Shown here: one piece after another, positions 37,044 to 45,023 of the stretch
How positions within the stretch are numbered: the stretch's first letter is position 1
Layout: every line of letters begins with the position of its first letter
Assembly (NCBI RefSeq): GCF_002899825.2
Contig: NZ_PPED02000003.1
Location: 514,263-578,262, forward strand
Direction: 5' to 3'
Length of the DNA stretch: 64,000 nucleotides
Source of the DNA: Chryseobacterium phosphatilyticum
Lineage (GTDB): Bacteria > Bacteroidota > Bacteroidia > Flavobacteriales > Weeksellaceae
Translations under genes and position numbers: made by a program
Notes under the pieces: model-generated
What the model was told of the DNA's origin: nothing
Seen by the model: the letters and a program-made list of their open reading frames with translations, nothing else
Database searches by the model: none

Positions 37044-37919
37044 TTAATCAATGAATCGAAGAAAAAGTTCTATCAATTCAGATTGTTCCCCTTTCGGAAG
37101 AATGAAGTGAAAGTTTCTTTCAATACTAAAGTTTTTAATATCAATAACAGTCAGTACATTATTTTTAAGTTCGTTGAGGATTGTGCTGATCGAAAGAAAA
37201 GCCATACACTCTGAGTGGAGCAGGTAATTTTTAATACTTTCACTGCTTCCAAGCTGTATGACTGTTTTTAATTCATTGATGTTAACTTCCTTTTCCTTTA
37301 ACCGGTTTTGTATATACTCCAGAGTTCCAGAGCCTTGTTCGCGGAATATCAGATCAATATCATACAGATCTTTTAGCTGTAAGGTCTTATGAGCAAGGGT
37401 ATGGTCTGCTTTTGCGGTCAATACAATTTCATCTGGCTTAAAAGTTTTGTAATTGAAATAAGAAGATTGAGATTCCCCTTCAATGATTCCAAGATCAATT
37501 TTTTCTTCTTTTAAAAGAGCTGAAATAGCTTCAGTATTTCCGGTAAGAAGTTCAATTTTAATATCTTTATAGTAAGTATTGAATTTAGCTAATATTTCAG
37601 GAAGAATATATTGTGCTACCGTTGTACTGGCTCCAATAATCAGCTTTCCCTTATGTTGCTGATTGATCTGGCTGATTTCAAATTCAAGATCACGGTAGAT
37701 GTTTCGTATTTTTTCTGCATATTCGTACAGAATCTTTCCACCCTGGGTTAGCTGAATAGAAGTTCCCTTACGGTCAAACAATTTAGTGCCCAGCTGATTT
37801 TCAATTTCTTTGATATGTTTTGTAACTGCCGGCTGGGAAATGTGGAGTTCTTCCGAAGCTTTTGTAAAACTTAACCTCGATGCTACCGTATGAAATACTT
37901 TTAATCTGTAATCGAACAT
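37044..37919 (-). CDS. LysR-family transcriptional regulator
   Basis: 291 residues. The N-terminal winged helix-turn-helix covers about 1-60 (FHTVASRLSFTKASEELHISQPAVTKHIKEIENQLGTKLFDRKG), followed by the two-lobed periplasmic-binding-like effector domain, with GASTTVAQYILPEILAKF near 97-114. It probably controls the YeiH-type exporter downstream, as YeiE does in E. coli, though there the genes diverge and here they are in tandem. The effector is unknown. The gene ends 148 bases before yeiH. Confidence 0.9.
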   Translation of the reverse strand: MFDYRLKVFHTVASRLSFTKASEELHISQPAVTKHIKEIENQLGTKLFDRKGTSIQLTQGGKILYEYAEKIRNIYRDLEFEISQINQQHKGKLIIGASTTVAQYILPEILAKFNTYYKDIKIELLTGNTEAISALLKEEKIDLGIIEGESQSSYFNYKTFKPDEIVLTAKADHTLAHKTLQLKDLYDIDLIFREQGSGTLEYIQNRLKEKEVNINELKTVIQLGSSESIKNYLLHSECMAFLSISTILNELKNNVLTVIDIKNFSIERNFHFILPKGEQSELIELFLRFID

Positions 37920-37993
37920 GGGGTAAAATTACGAATTATAGTTGGAAATGGCGAAGAGTTGGTGAGATTCGAGATTCGGGTTTCGAGGTGCGA

Positions 37994-38030
37994 GGTGCGA
38001 GTTACTAGTTGCGAGTTGTTGGGTTTCGAG
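37994..38030 (-). repeat. dispersed 37-bp intergenic repeat, copy 2 (inverted)
   Basis: The reverse complement of this segment is identical over 37 bases to 26628-26664. It sits 104 bases after the stop of the CLC gene in that gene's reading direction, within a larger low-complexity zone (37960-38132) of ACTCG/GTTGC/TAGTT words. Confidence 0.85.
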
Positions 38031-38133
38031 GGGCAACTAACAACAAAAAATAGCCAGAAACTAGTAACAAAGATAACCAGCAACAAAAAAACAAACCAAC
38101 AACTTTCAACTCGTATATCGAACCCCGAATGCT

Positions 38134-39441
38134 CTATAAAAAATCAGAAATAGATTTGTTCTGCTGACTTTCATATCTTTGATTCTTGGCTTCACCAATC
38201 ATTTGCTTGGTATAAATACTGTGGTGCCCGGAAAGGAGATAGGAAACAACACAGGCGATAGCTACATACACACCACATTCGGCTCCGAATAGTTCTATAC
38301 CCATCAGCATACATGCCAAAGGAGTATTGGTAGCGCCTGCAAATACAGCTACAAAGCCCATTCCTGCCAATAATCCGAAAGGAAGAGGAATGAACAATGA
38401 CAAGGCACTCCCCAAAGTAGCTCCAATAAAGAATAAAGGAGTAACTTCTCCTCCTTTAAATCCTGCGGAAAGCGTAACGATGGTAAAAATCATTTTTAAA
38501 GCAAAATCATGCAACGGAAGTTGTTTTTCAAAGGACTCTACGATGGACGGTACACCAAGACCGATATAACGGGTAGTGCCCATGATCAGAACTGCCAGAG
38601 CAATAATACTTCCGCCCACAACCGGACGTAAGGGAGGATACTTAATCTTTGATTTGAGAAAAGAGCCGGCCCAATGAATCGCTCTACTGAACGTTGCGGC
38701 ACAGATCCCAAAAGCGATTCCTGCTAAGATGCTGTATAAGATTGGCAAAAATTCTGGTTTGGGGATGAAATCGATGTGATAATGGGTATGTTTCACCTTC
38801 CAGAGATTAGTAGTCCAATCTGCCAGAATAGCAGAGGCAAAGGCCGGAAAAATAGCATTATAACGTATTCTTCCGATCAGAAAGACTTCAAGCCCAAAAA
38901 CAGCTCCTGCTAATGGAGTTCCAAAAACAGATCCAAAACCTGCGGCGATGGCAGCTATGATTAATACTTTTCTTTCATTTCTGTCAAGCTTAAAGGGATG
39001 GGTAAGTTGGTCTGCAATGGCACCTGCCATCTGAAGTGCTGTTCCTTCCCGACCTGCCGAGCCTCCGAAGAAATGGGTTACAATAGTTCCCAGGTATACA
39101 AAAGGAGCCATTTTAAAAGGAATGATATCTCTCGGATCATGAATGGTGTCAATCAGCAGATTGTTTCCTGCCTCAACATCTTTACCCCAGTAATAATATA
39201 AAAGTCCAATCAAAAAACCAGCAACAGGAAGTAGTGCAATCAGCCAAATGTGATGTTCTCTGAAATCGGTGGCCCATTCCAATGATCGCAAAAATCCGGC
39301 GGAAGCTGTTCCTACCAGAATACCAATAATAATACTGATCAGGAGCCATTTAAAAATATAAGGTAAAGCCGGAAATTTTCTGAAAAAAAAATGAGTGTGG
39401 AAAATTGCTTTTTTAACAAGCGTTCGTTGATGTTTTGACAT
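38134..39441 (-). CDS. CLC-type fluoride/proton antiporter
   Basis: 435 residues, CLC channel/transporter fold with many helices. The gating glutamate is E132 in SAGREGTALQ; the change from the common GREGP to GREGT, and GNNLLID (92-98) where chloride transporters have the GSGIP filter, are the marks of the CLC-F clade that exports fluoride in exchange for protons. The GGEVTPLFFIGATLG motif near 335 is the fluoride-clade version of GxFxP. The 5' untranslated region carries a fluoride riboswitch, which independently supports the function. Start at 39441 (MSKHQRTLVKK). Confidence 0.92.
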   Translation of the reverse strand: MSKHQRTLVKKAIFHTHFFFRKFPALPYIFKWLLISIIIGILVGTASAGFLRSLEWATDFREHHIWLIALLPVAGFLIGLLYYYWGKDVEAGNNLLIDTIHDPRDIIPFKMAPFVYLGTIVTHFFGGSAGREGTALQMAGAIADQLTHPFKLDRNERKVLIIAAIAAGFGSVFGTPLAGAVFGLEVFLIGRIRYNAIFPAFASAILADWTTNLWKVKHTHYHIDFIPKPEFLPILYSILAGIAFGICAATFSRAIHWAGSFLKSKIKYPPLRPVVGGSIIALAVLIMGTTRYIGLGVPSIVESFEKQLPLHDFALKMIFTIVTLSAGFKGGEVTPLFFIGATLGSALSLFIPLPFGLLAGMGFVAVFAGATNTPLACMLMGIELFGAECGVYVAIACVVSYLLSGHHSIYTKQMIGEAKNQRYESQQNKSISDFL

Positions 39442-39445
39442 AATA

Positions 39446-39536
39446 AACCTGATTAGTTATTGTTAATAATCTCTCAATCAGGCGTCATCAGCTTTTGTAA
39501 AGCGGTTGGGTAAGGAAGAACACCATTTCCTTTTTG
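39446..39536 (-). promoter_or_regulatory. fluoride riboswitch (crcB motif) with expression platform
   Basis: On the minus strand: stem AAGGAA/TTCCTT (39532-39527 with 39517-39512) enclosing ATGGTGTTC, then AACCGC, a short GCTTT/AAAGC hairpin and GCTGATGACGCC (39492-39481). All are hallmarks of the fluoride aptamer. The long-range pairing GGTGT with ACGCC is complete, with one G-U pair. Downstream, CCTGATT (39482-39476) can pair with AATCAGG (39454-39448) just before the start codon; its first two bases are shared with the aptamer's GACGCC strand. Ligand binding should therefore open the start region (ON switch). No T tract, so translational control is likely (inference). Confidence 0.93.
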
Positions 39537-39542
39537 ATACTA

Positions 39543-39550
39543 CAAATATA
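39543..39550 (-). promoter_or_regulatory. -7 box for the riboswitch-CLC transcript
   Basis: TATATTTG on the minus strand matches TANNTTTG and lies 11 bases upstream of the aptamer. The nearest TTG (39566-39564) is only 13 bases further up, shorter than usual. Confidence 0.55.
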
Positions 39551-39565
39551 TGAATTATGATCACA

Positions 39566-39593
39566 AGATAAAAGATAAAAGATAAAAGATAAA
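39566..39593. repeat. heptamer tandem repeat, 4 copies
   Basis: AGATAAA is repeated four times without interruption directly upstream of the promoter of the fluoride riboswitch transcript. Confidence 0.9.
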
Positions 39594-39661
39594 ATGATTA
39601 AACTTCTGTTATCTATTGTTGTATTCAACATCAGTATGAATGATCTTTTGTTTATGATTAT

Positions 39662-40498
39662 CTATTTGGGATAATGCAGTGCTTTATTAATTTCAAGTGG
39701 GTTATTGTATCTTCTGATCACTTCCTGCATGCTTTTTGTTTGTGTGTTCAGCTCATCAATATTGCGTATTTCTTTTCCATTAATGTTGATTTTTAAATCA
39801 TTATTTGTTTTGCTGAAGGTATTTCTTTCGTAAGCGAAAGGATCATTATAAAACTCCATGCTCAGTTTATACTTTTGTTTTTCATTGATAGGAATGGCCT
39901 TATTTCCAAAATTTGATTCCACAAAAGATTCAGTTGAATAATTATCAGGTAACTTCTGGCTTTTGATAAGAGTATAGATGAAATTTCTCTTTGTGTCAGA
40001 TAATTCAAAAATTAATCCAGGCAATCCCCGGAATTTAAATGGCCCTTCATTAAATGGAATGTCCTTACAAAACCATGCTGTCCAACTTCTTCCTCCGAAT
40101 TTTGAAGTAGCTTTTTGTAAATGGTAATTTTCTGTTTTTTTCGTTTCATCAGAAATGGCCCAGTTTATTTTATCTGTCGTTTTGAAAGAGTAGTATCCTT
40201 GTTTGATATTAATGTAGTTTTCATGATCAAAAGAATTGATTTTTCTTTTGACAATCTGACCAGACATATCAGTATACTCAGAATTCATCCCGAATTTTTT
40301 GTTTAAAGAATCGGTAATCGCCAGGTTCTGCCCATAAAATTTCACTTCTTTTGGGCCGATGTCTAATACCATATTCAATTTTTCATTCATGGCATCTGTA
40401 GAGTCCATTTTGTATTGCAGCTCGTAGATAAACCTGTGAGTTTGTGCCTGGATAGAAGTGATCAGCAAAAAAAAGGATAGTATGAGAATTTTTTTCAT
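39662..40498 (-). CDS. GLPGLI-family secreted protein
   Basis: 278 residues. Signal peptide about 1-18 (SIQAQ). The family-naming motif is present as FRGLPGLIFELSD near 157-169, preceded by the WTAWFCKDIPFNEGPFKF segment. GLPGLI proteins are restricted to Bacteroidetes, exported, and of unknown function, often encoded beside TonB receptors. Here the neighbours are unrelated (CLC antiporter and thioesterase). A substitute role cannot be given. Confidence 0.88.
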   Translation of the reverse strand: MKKILILSFFLLITSIQAQTHRFIYELQYKMDSTDAMNEKLNMVLDIGPKEVKFYGQNLAITDSLNKKFGMNSEYTDMSGQIVKRKINSFDHENYINIKQGYYSFKTTDKINWAISDETKKTENYHLQKATSKFGGRSWTAWFCKDIPFNEGPFKFRGLPGLIFELSDTKRNFIYTLIKSQKLPDNYSTESFVESNFGNKAIPINEKQKYKLSMEFYNDPFAYERNTFSKTNNDLKININGKEIRNIDELNTQTKSMQEVIRRYNNPLEINKALHYPK

Positions 40499-40602
40499 AG
40501 TATAATTTGAATGGTGTTCGTTTTTTGAATTGGTGTAAAGAAGGCTTAAGGTGTTGGAACCTAGACGGTTATTTTATTGGGGGATTTGTGTTAAATTATA
40601 TA

Positions 40603-41070
40603 CTATAAAAAAGGTTTCATCTCATCTTCAATTTGTGTTCTCAGCTCCATCAGGCGTTTGGCATACATCTCCTGTTGTTTTTCTTCCTCTGTTGTAGGAA
40701 CCCATTTCGGTACAGGAAGTTTTTTACCGTTTTCATCAACTGCAACAAATACAATAATGCAGTGTGTTTTTTTATCAAATGTAGGTTGCTTAAGGTTTCT
40801 TGAAAATACATTGATGGCAATATGCATACTTGATGTTCCGGTATAAATAACCTGAGCATCTACTTTTACTACTTCTCCGATTTTAATCGGTTCATAAAAG
40901 CGGATTCCTCCTACATACACCGTTACTGAATAATTTCCACTCCATGTTGTAGCACAGGCGTATCCTGCCTGATCAATCCATTTCATAACGCTTCCTCCAT
41001 GTACATTTCCTCCGTAATTAACATCTGAAGGTTCTGAAATAAACTGAAAAGTAATAGGTTTGTTCTGCAT
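40603..41070 (-). CDS. acyl-CoA thioesterase, hotdog fold (YciA/BACH type)
   Basis: 155 residues, single hotdog domain. It hydrolyses acyl-CoA to free acid and CoA. The motif PSDVNYGGNVHGGSVMKWIDQAGYACA near 14-38 contains the conserved N and HGG-x3-W-D arrangement; IRFYEPIKIGEVVKVDAQVIYTGTSSM follows. A C-terminal acidic helix (TTEEEKQQEMYAKRLMELR) is typical of BACH-type enzymes. Cytoplasmic, monocistronic; chain-length preference unknown. Confidence 0.9.
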   Translation of the reverse strand: MQNKPITFQFISEPSDVNYGGNVHGGSVMKWIDQAGYACATTWSGNYSVTVYVGGIRFYEPIKIGEVVKVDAQVIYTGTSSMHIAINVFSRNLKQPTFDKKTHCIIVFVAVDENGKKLPVPKWVPTTEEEKQQEMYAKRLMELRTQIEDEMKPFL

Positions 41071-41183
41071 CTTTATAAAATTTGAATAAAGTTATTTAAT
41101 AATTTTCAAAGTTTTAGATTAAATCCTACTTTTGAAAGACGAAATCAGAATGAAGAGATTTTTAATACAAAATAGAAACTATA

Positions 41184-41537
41184 ATGAAGAAAGTATTTCA
41201 CCTTAATACATGTGATACCTGCAGAAAAATTTTAGCACAATTTGATCTTACCGGCTGGGAGCTTCGTGAGATTAAGAAAGAGCCGGTTACTAAAGAAGAA
41301 CTGGCGGAAATGTACAAGAAAACAAAATCATATGAAGCATTGTTCAGTAAAAAATCCACTCAAATCAAATTGAGGGGGCTGGAGGTAAAGTCTTTAACTG
41401 AAAAGGATTTTAAAGAGCTGTTATTGGATCATTATACCTTTTTGAAGAGACCTGTCTTCCTTACGGATAAAGAGATTTTTGTAGGAAATGACAAGAATAA
41501 TGTAGCGGCACTACAAGCGTTTTTCAACGGGAATTAA
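41184..41537 (+). CDS. ArsC/Spx-family thioredoxin-fold protein
   Basis: 117 residues. The N-terminal NTCDTCRKIL gives a CxxC site (C10, C13) after a short beta strand, and the ArsC-family signature continues as EIKKEPVTKEELAEMY, FSKKSTQIKLRG and RPVFLTDKEIFVGND. It resembles Spx/MgsR and YffB-type ArsC relatives more than true arsenate reductases, whose third catalytic motif differs; no ars genes are nearby. A redox-sensing or reductase role is plausible. TACTTTTG at 41127-41134 is a -7 box. Confidence 0.82.
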   Translation: MKKVFHLNTCDTCRKILAQFDLTGWELREIKKEPVTKEELAEMYKKTKSYEALFSKKSTQIKLRGLEVKSLTEKDFKELLLDHYTFLKRPVFLTDKEIFVGNDKNNVAALQAFFNGN

Positions 41538-41589
41538 ATATTGCCTCTTCTTTTATTGTAAAGAATATCCATTTTTATAAAATTGACAA

Positions 41590-42039
41590 TTGATTATCAG
41601 AATTATATTCATTGTATTTTGTTTTTTGACTGCTCATTCTAATGCGCAGAAAAAGACTGTTGTAAAAACTTCAAAATTGATAAAGGATCGTAAAGGTATA
41701 GATACACTTGGGTATCTTAAATCTTTTGAAGCAAATAAAAAAGAATATATAGGGAAGAGTTTTTCTTATTTATTGTCAAAAATGGAGAAGATGCCACCAC
41801 AAACCATTTGGAGTATTCCGAACTCAATGGATAGTACCATTGTTACCAAATCCTTATTTAGATTTTCTGACATCAATTATCCTGTCATGAATGAAACAAA
41901 AATGTTGATTACATGGGAAACGGAAATGCCTTATAAAACGGTGAGTTTTAATAACCAGAGAAATAAATTTTATTTTTCTGATTCTGAACGACGATTTTAT
42001 GGAACCAGGATTATAAAAAATATTTTGGTGTATAGATAA
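41590..42039 (+). CDS. small secreted hypothetical protein
   Basis: 149 residues if the TTG at 41590 is the start; an in-frame stop lies two codons upstream and there is no ATG before the signal peptide (about 1-19, AHSNAQ). The mature part is lysine-rich, then contains YIGKSFSYLLSKMEKMPPQTIWSIPN and a C-terminal NKFYFSDSERRFYGTRI. No domain recognised. A hairpin terminator follows. Confidence 0.7.
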   Translation: MIIRIIFIVFCFLTAHSNAQKKTVVKTSKLIKDRKGIDTLGYLKSFEANKKEYIGKSFSYLLSKMEKMPPQTIWSIPNSMDSTIVTKSLFRFSDINYPVMNETKMLITWETEMPYKTVSFNNQRNKFYFSDSERRFYGTRIIKNILVYR

Positions 42040-42065
42040 CGAAAAATTTAATAAACAAATACATT

Positions 42066-42095
42066 AACGCTACAGATATTCTGCAGCGTTTTTTA
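42066..42095 (+). terminator. terminator of the 41590 gene
   Basis: AACGCTACAG / CTGCAGCGTT stem (one mismatch) with a 5-base loop and T6 tract. Confidence 0.8.
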
Positions 42096-42127
42096 TTTTC
42101 GTGAGTATGCTTTATTTTTATAAGTTA

Positions 42128-42157
42128 TTGATTGATTTTGAATTATCTCTATATTTG
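42128..42157 (+). promoter_or_regulatory. promoter of peptide 3
   Basis: TTG at 42128-42130, 19 bases, TATATTTG at 42150-42157. This is the same geometry as the promoter of peptide 2. Confidence 0.75.
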
Positions 42158-42176
42158 TAATGACCAAACGTATAAT

Positions 42177-42362
42177 ATGAAAACAAATTTTTTAAAAATG
42201 AGAGCTCTGAACAGATCAGAGTTAAAACAGGTTGATGGCGGGATTAAAGCTCTGAATCCATGCAATGTCTTGTGTGGCCCCGGGGGTGGAGTGATTTCTA
42301 CCAGACCAGGAATAGGGGATGCCTGTAATTCTGACAGATCCGTCTGCTGTATCTGTTATTAA
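42177..42362 (+). CDS. double-glycine-leader, six-cysteine peptide 3
   Basis: 61 residues from the ATG at 42177; the longer in-frame start lies upstream of the promoter and is rejected. The leader ends LNRSELKQVDGG (11-22). The 39-residue core carries six cysteines (29, 33, 50, 57, 58, 60) but in a different pattern from peptides 1 and 2: CxxxC, a glycine-rich GPGGG turn, then C-x6-CCxC at the end. Like the others it has its own promoter and terminator and no adjacent maturase or exporter. It belongs to the general Chryseobacterium bacteriocin-like leader group; activity unknown. Confidence 0.78.
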   Translation: MKTNFLKMRALNRSELKQVDGGIKALNPCNVLCGPGGGVISTRPGIGDACNSDRSVCCICY

Positions 42363-42365
42363 GTG

Positions 42366-42400
42366 TAAAAAAGGTTGTAGAGAATACAACCTTTTTTGTT
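42366..42400 (+). terminator. terminator of peptide 3
   Basis: AAAAAAGGTTGTA / TACAACCTTTTTT stem with a 5-base loop, 4 bases after the stop. Confidence 0.92.
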
Positions 42401-42668
42401 TGAGAAATAACGGTTGGTTCTTGTTTAGTGCGGTTAAAATAATTATTTATTTCTAGTCTTTTTGTTGTTTTTTATTTTATATTTTATTGTTTTGTGGGTA
42501 TTTTTTTATGGATTGTATTTATTTTGTTTGTTTTTATTTTGTTTTTAATTGTTATTTGAATTTTTTATTGAGAATTTTGTAAATTAGCGAACGTGAGATA
42601 TTGAAATTTATCCTCGCCTTAAAAAAACACATTTCATTCTTTTAAAATAAATATAATTAAAAACAATT
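42401..42668 (+). other. very T-rich gap before the coiled-coil orphan
   Basis: From about 42430 to 42590 the plus strand is dominated by T runs with scattered TTG words. No small gene or structured RNA stands out. TAAATTAG at 42580-42587, one base off the -7 consensus, with TTG 21 bases before it (42556-42558) is a possible promoter for the 42669 gene. Confidence 0.4.
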
Positions 42669-43400
42669 ATGATGGAAAAACAATTTAATCCTGTGATTAA
42701 AGCTGTACAAAGCTTAAGGAAACTTTCATTGGATATTAAGACAACAAATAAAGAAATTCAATCGAACGATACTGAAATAAGGCAGAAAATTGAAGACTGT
42801 GGAAAGCAAATTGCTGCTACAAATGATAGTATGGTCATTAATTTATGGATAAGAGAAAAAGCTAAACTTATAGAGAATTCTAATGCATTGCTTAAGATCT
42901 TGGAAAAAATTGAGGAAAAGTTTAAAGAAAAAGAAGCCTCAGGTTTAATAGGAATCTGGGAAACCCATGAAGAATATAAAAATTTGGTGTTAGATAATTT
43001 TGTTGTCATGGAAAGAATGGGAAGTACCATTTTTATTGATAACAATCTTGAAAAATGGAAAGGTCTCTGGAAAGATATCAGGATCTCATTAAACAAAATA
43101 CTATCCATATCTGAAACCTATCATCTCAAACTAAAAATGATGGAGAGTCTGGAGCCCGATGAGATTGATAGTTTAACGGAAGATATTCTTAATCATATTC
43201 CGTGGAATTATTCTGATGAGGATGCTTTTAAATATGAACAAGATTATCTTGTTGCCTATAACGAGATAAAAGAATCCCAGTCTAAAAAGAAAAACCTTTG
43301 GGATAAAATTTTGAATGCATTAGCCGGAGGTATAGAAGAGACGCCGGCACATAGAGTGCAAATGAGAAGGTGGATGGAAGGTGACGGAGATAATATCTGA
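42669..43400 (+). CDS. orphan coiled-coil protein
   Basis: 243 residues; ATGs at 42669 and 42672. No signal peptide or membrane segment. Helical throughout: an N-terminal coiled coil about 10-95, a middle helical part (NNLEKWKGLWKDIRISLNKIL near 120-140) and an acidic segment (EPDEIDSLTEDIL). A distinct C-terminal tail, GGIEETPAHRVQMRRWMEG, looks like a docking or recognition motif. No domain recognised. The gene sits alone between the T-rich region and a bidirectional terminator, so its context gives no help. Confidence 0.68.
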   Translation: MMEKQFNPVIKAVQSLRKLSLDIKTTNKEIQSNDTEIRQKIEDCGKQIAATNDSMVINLWIREKAKLIENSNALLKILEKIEEKFKEKEASGLIGIWETHEEYKNLVLDNFVVMERMGSTIFIDNNLEKWKGLWKDIRISLNKILSISETYHLKLKMMESLEPDEIDSLTEDILNHIPWNYSDEDAFKYEQDYLVAYNEIKESQSKKKNLWDKILNALAGGIEETPAHRVQMRRWMEGDGDNI

Positions 43401-43428
43401 TGTACTAACCTGAAAAATAATGAAAATA

Positions 43429-43457
43429 AAAAACCGCAGATCAATTCTGCGGTTTTT
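43429..43457. terminator. bidirectional terminator, 42669 gene / gcvT
   Basis: AAAAACCGCAGA / TCTGCGGTTTTT with a 5-base loop between convergent genes; A and T runs on both sides serve both directions. Confidence 0.92.
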
Positions 43458-43464
43458 ATATGTT

Positions 43465-44541
43465 TTATACAAAAGGAGCTTTCACTACTTTTGCAGGAAT
43501 GTTTTTATTTCTTACCTGAATAAAAATCTCAGAACCCAATTTGAAATGAGGTTTATCTACATAAGCAAGACCTAATCCTACTTTTTTCATAGGAGATTGT
43601 GTCCCGGAAGTTACTTTTCCGATTACATTACCTTCAGCGTCTACAACAGGGTAGTCATGTCTTGGAACTCCTTTATCCTGTAATTCGAATCCAACTAATT
43701 TTCTTGTAACACCTTCTTCCTTCTGCTTGGCAAAAACATCTTTAGAAACAAAATCTTTATCGAATTTTGTGATCCATCCAAGACCTGCTTCAATAGGAGA
43801 AGTTGTATCATCAATATCATTACCGTAAAGACAGAACCCTTTTTCTAATCTTAAAGTATCTCTGGAAGCCAGACCACAAGGGATAATACCCTCTGTTTCA
43901 CCGGCTTTCATGATTTCATCCCATAGTTTTTCAGCGCTTTCATTCTTGAAATAAATCTCGAAACCACCACTTCCTGTATATCCGGTATTGGAGATGATGA
44001 TGTCACTTACTCCTGCAACACTTCCTACTGTAAAGTGGTAGTAAGGAATTTCTGAAAGATTCACTTCAGTAAGCTTTTGAAGAATTTCAGTAGCTTTAGG
44101 TCCCTGAATTGCCAATAAAGACATCTCATCAGAAGCATTGGTCATTGTAGCTCCGAAAGTATTATATTTTGAAATATGATTCCAGTCTTTTTCAATATTG
44201 GAAGCATTCACAACCACAAAATATTTATCATCTTCCATTTTGTAAACGATAAGATCATCTACAATTCCTCCGTTTTCATTAGGAAGACAAGAATACTGAG
44301 CTTTTCCATTTTCCAGGGCGTCTACATTATTGGTAGTAACCAATTGTAAAAGTTCTTTTGAACCAGGTCCTTCGATGAAAAACTGTCCCATGTGGGAAAC
44401 ATCAAACAATCCTGCTTTTTCTCTTACTGCAAAATGTTCTTCTGTAACTCCTGAATATTGTACAGGCATTTCAAAACCTGCGAAAGGTACGATCTTAGCT
44501 CCCAAAGAAACATGTTTGTCGTACAAGGCTGTTGTCTTCAT
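43465..44541 (-). CDS. gcvT: aminomethyltransferase, glycine cleavage T protein
   Basis: 358 residues. The T protein releases ammonia from the aminomethyl-lipoyl H protein and transfers the one-carbon unit to tetrahydrofolate. Landmarks: [29 protein letters not shown] at the start, [15 protein letters not shown] near 45-59 with the catalytic Asp of the N-terminal domain, [15 protein letters not shown] near 174-188 and [14 protein letters not shown] near 222-235. Full length. It is the last gene of the idi-hypothetical-gcvT unit, 9 bases behind the hypothetical gene. The other glycine cleavage genes are not in the window. It connects metabolically with the threonine dehydrogenase at 24744, which supplies glycine. 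Confidence 0.96.
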   Translation of the reverse strand: MKTTALYDKHVSLGAKIVPFAGFEMPVQYSGVTEEHFAVREKAGLFDVSHMGQFFIEGPGSKELLQLVTTNNVDALENGKAQYSCLPNENGGIVDDLIVYKMEDDKYFVVVNASNIEKDWNHISKYNTFGATMTNASDEMSLLAIQGPKATEILQKLTEVNLSEIPYYHFTVGSVAGVSDIIISNTGYTGSGGFEIYFKNESAEKLWDEIMKAGETEGIIPCGLASRDTLRLEKGFCLYGNDIDDTTSPIEAGLGWITKFDKDFVSKDVFAKQKEEGVTRKLVGFELQDKGVPRHDYPVVDAEGNVIGKVTSGTQSPMKKVGLGLAYVDKPHFKLGSEIFIQVRNKNIPAKVVKAPFV

Positions 44542-44550
44542 ATTTAATTT

Positions 44551-45021
44551 TTATTTCTTTATTTTAAAACTGTTAAAAGTCTCATTAAACAGGGTCATAT
44601 AGTTTCCATTCCAGAACTTCTGGCCGCAATTAATGCTTACCAGATATAGGTCTTTATCTTTTTGAAAAGCCCTGGTGATCCAGAATAATTTTTCTTTTTC
44701 ATCAAAATATTCGTAGAAATATTCTGTATATCCCTTCTTGCTTCGGTTTTCTTTTACCTTATTCTCGGGGTCTTCAGACTTATAAAGAGCCAGAATAAAT
44801 TTTTTCATTTCTCCTTTAGGAAGTGCGAGATCATGATATTCGGAAATGGTAACAGCACCGATTTCACTGCCAGGGAAAATATTGACAATGTCACTGTCGT
44901 TGGTAGATCTCCATCCATCGGGAACATTGATTGAGTAATTCGGGCTGTCATATACCTTTACTTGTTGACCAAAGAAAAGGCATCCCGATAAAAAAGCGGG
45001 TAATAGAAATATTTTTTTCAT
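44551..45021 (-). CDS. small secreted hypothetical protein (PsbP-like?)
   Basis: 156 residues with a signal peptide about 1-18 (LFFGQ). The pattern PNYSINVPDGWRSTN near 26-40, then alternating strands and a C-terminal LFNETFNSFKI resembles the PsbP/DUF1795-like fold of small exported proteins, but this is a shape judgement. It starts 2 bases after idi stops and ends 9 bases before gcvT, so it is co-transcribed with both. Function unknown. Confidence 0.72.
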   Translation of the reverse strand: MKKIFLLPAFLSGCLFFGQQVKVYDSPNYSINVPDGWRSTNDSDIVNIFPGSEIGAVTISEYHDLALPKGEMKKFILALYKSEDPENKVKENRSKKGYTEYFYEYFDEKEKLFWITRAFQKDKDLYLVSINCGQKFWNGNYMTLFNETFNSFKIKK

Positions 45022-45023
45022 CG

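Noticed and set aside
38134..39441. Voltage-gated chloride channel
   Set aside because: The selectivity-filter and gating motifs plus the fluoride riboswitch point to the fluoride clade.
41184..41537. True arsenate reductase
   Set aside because: No ars operon and the pattern is closer to Spx/YffB relatives.
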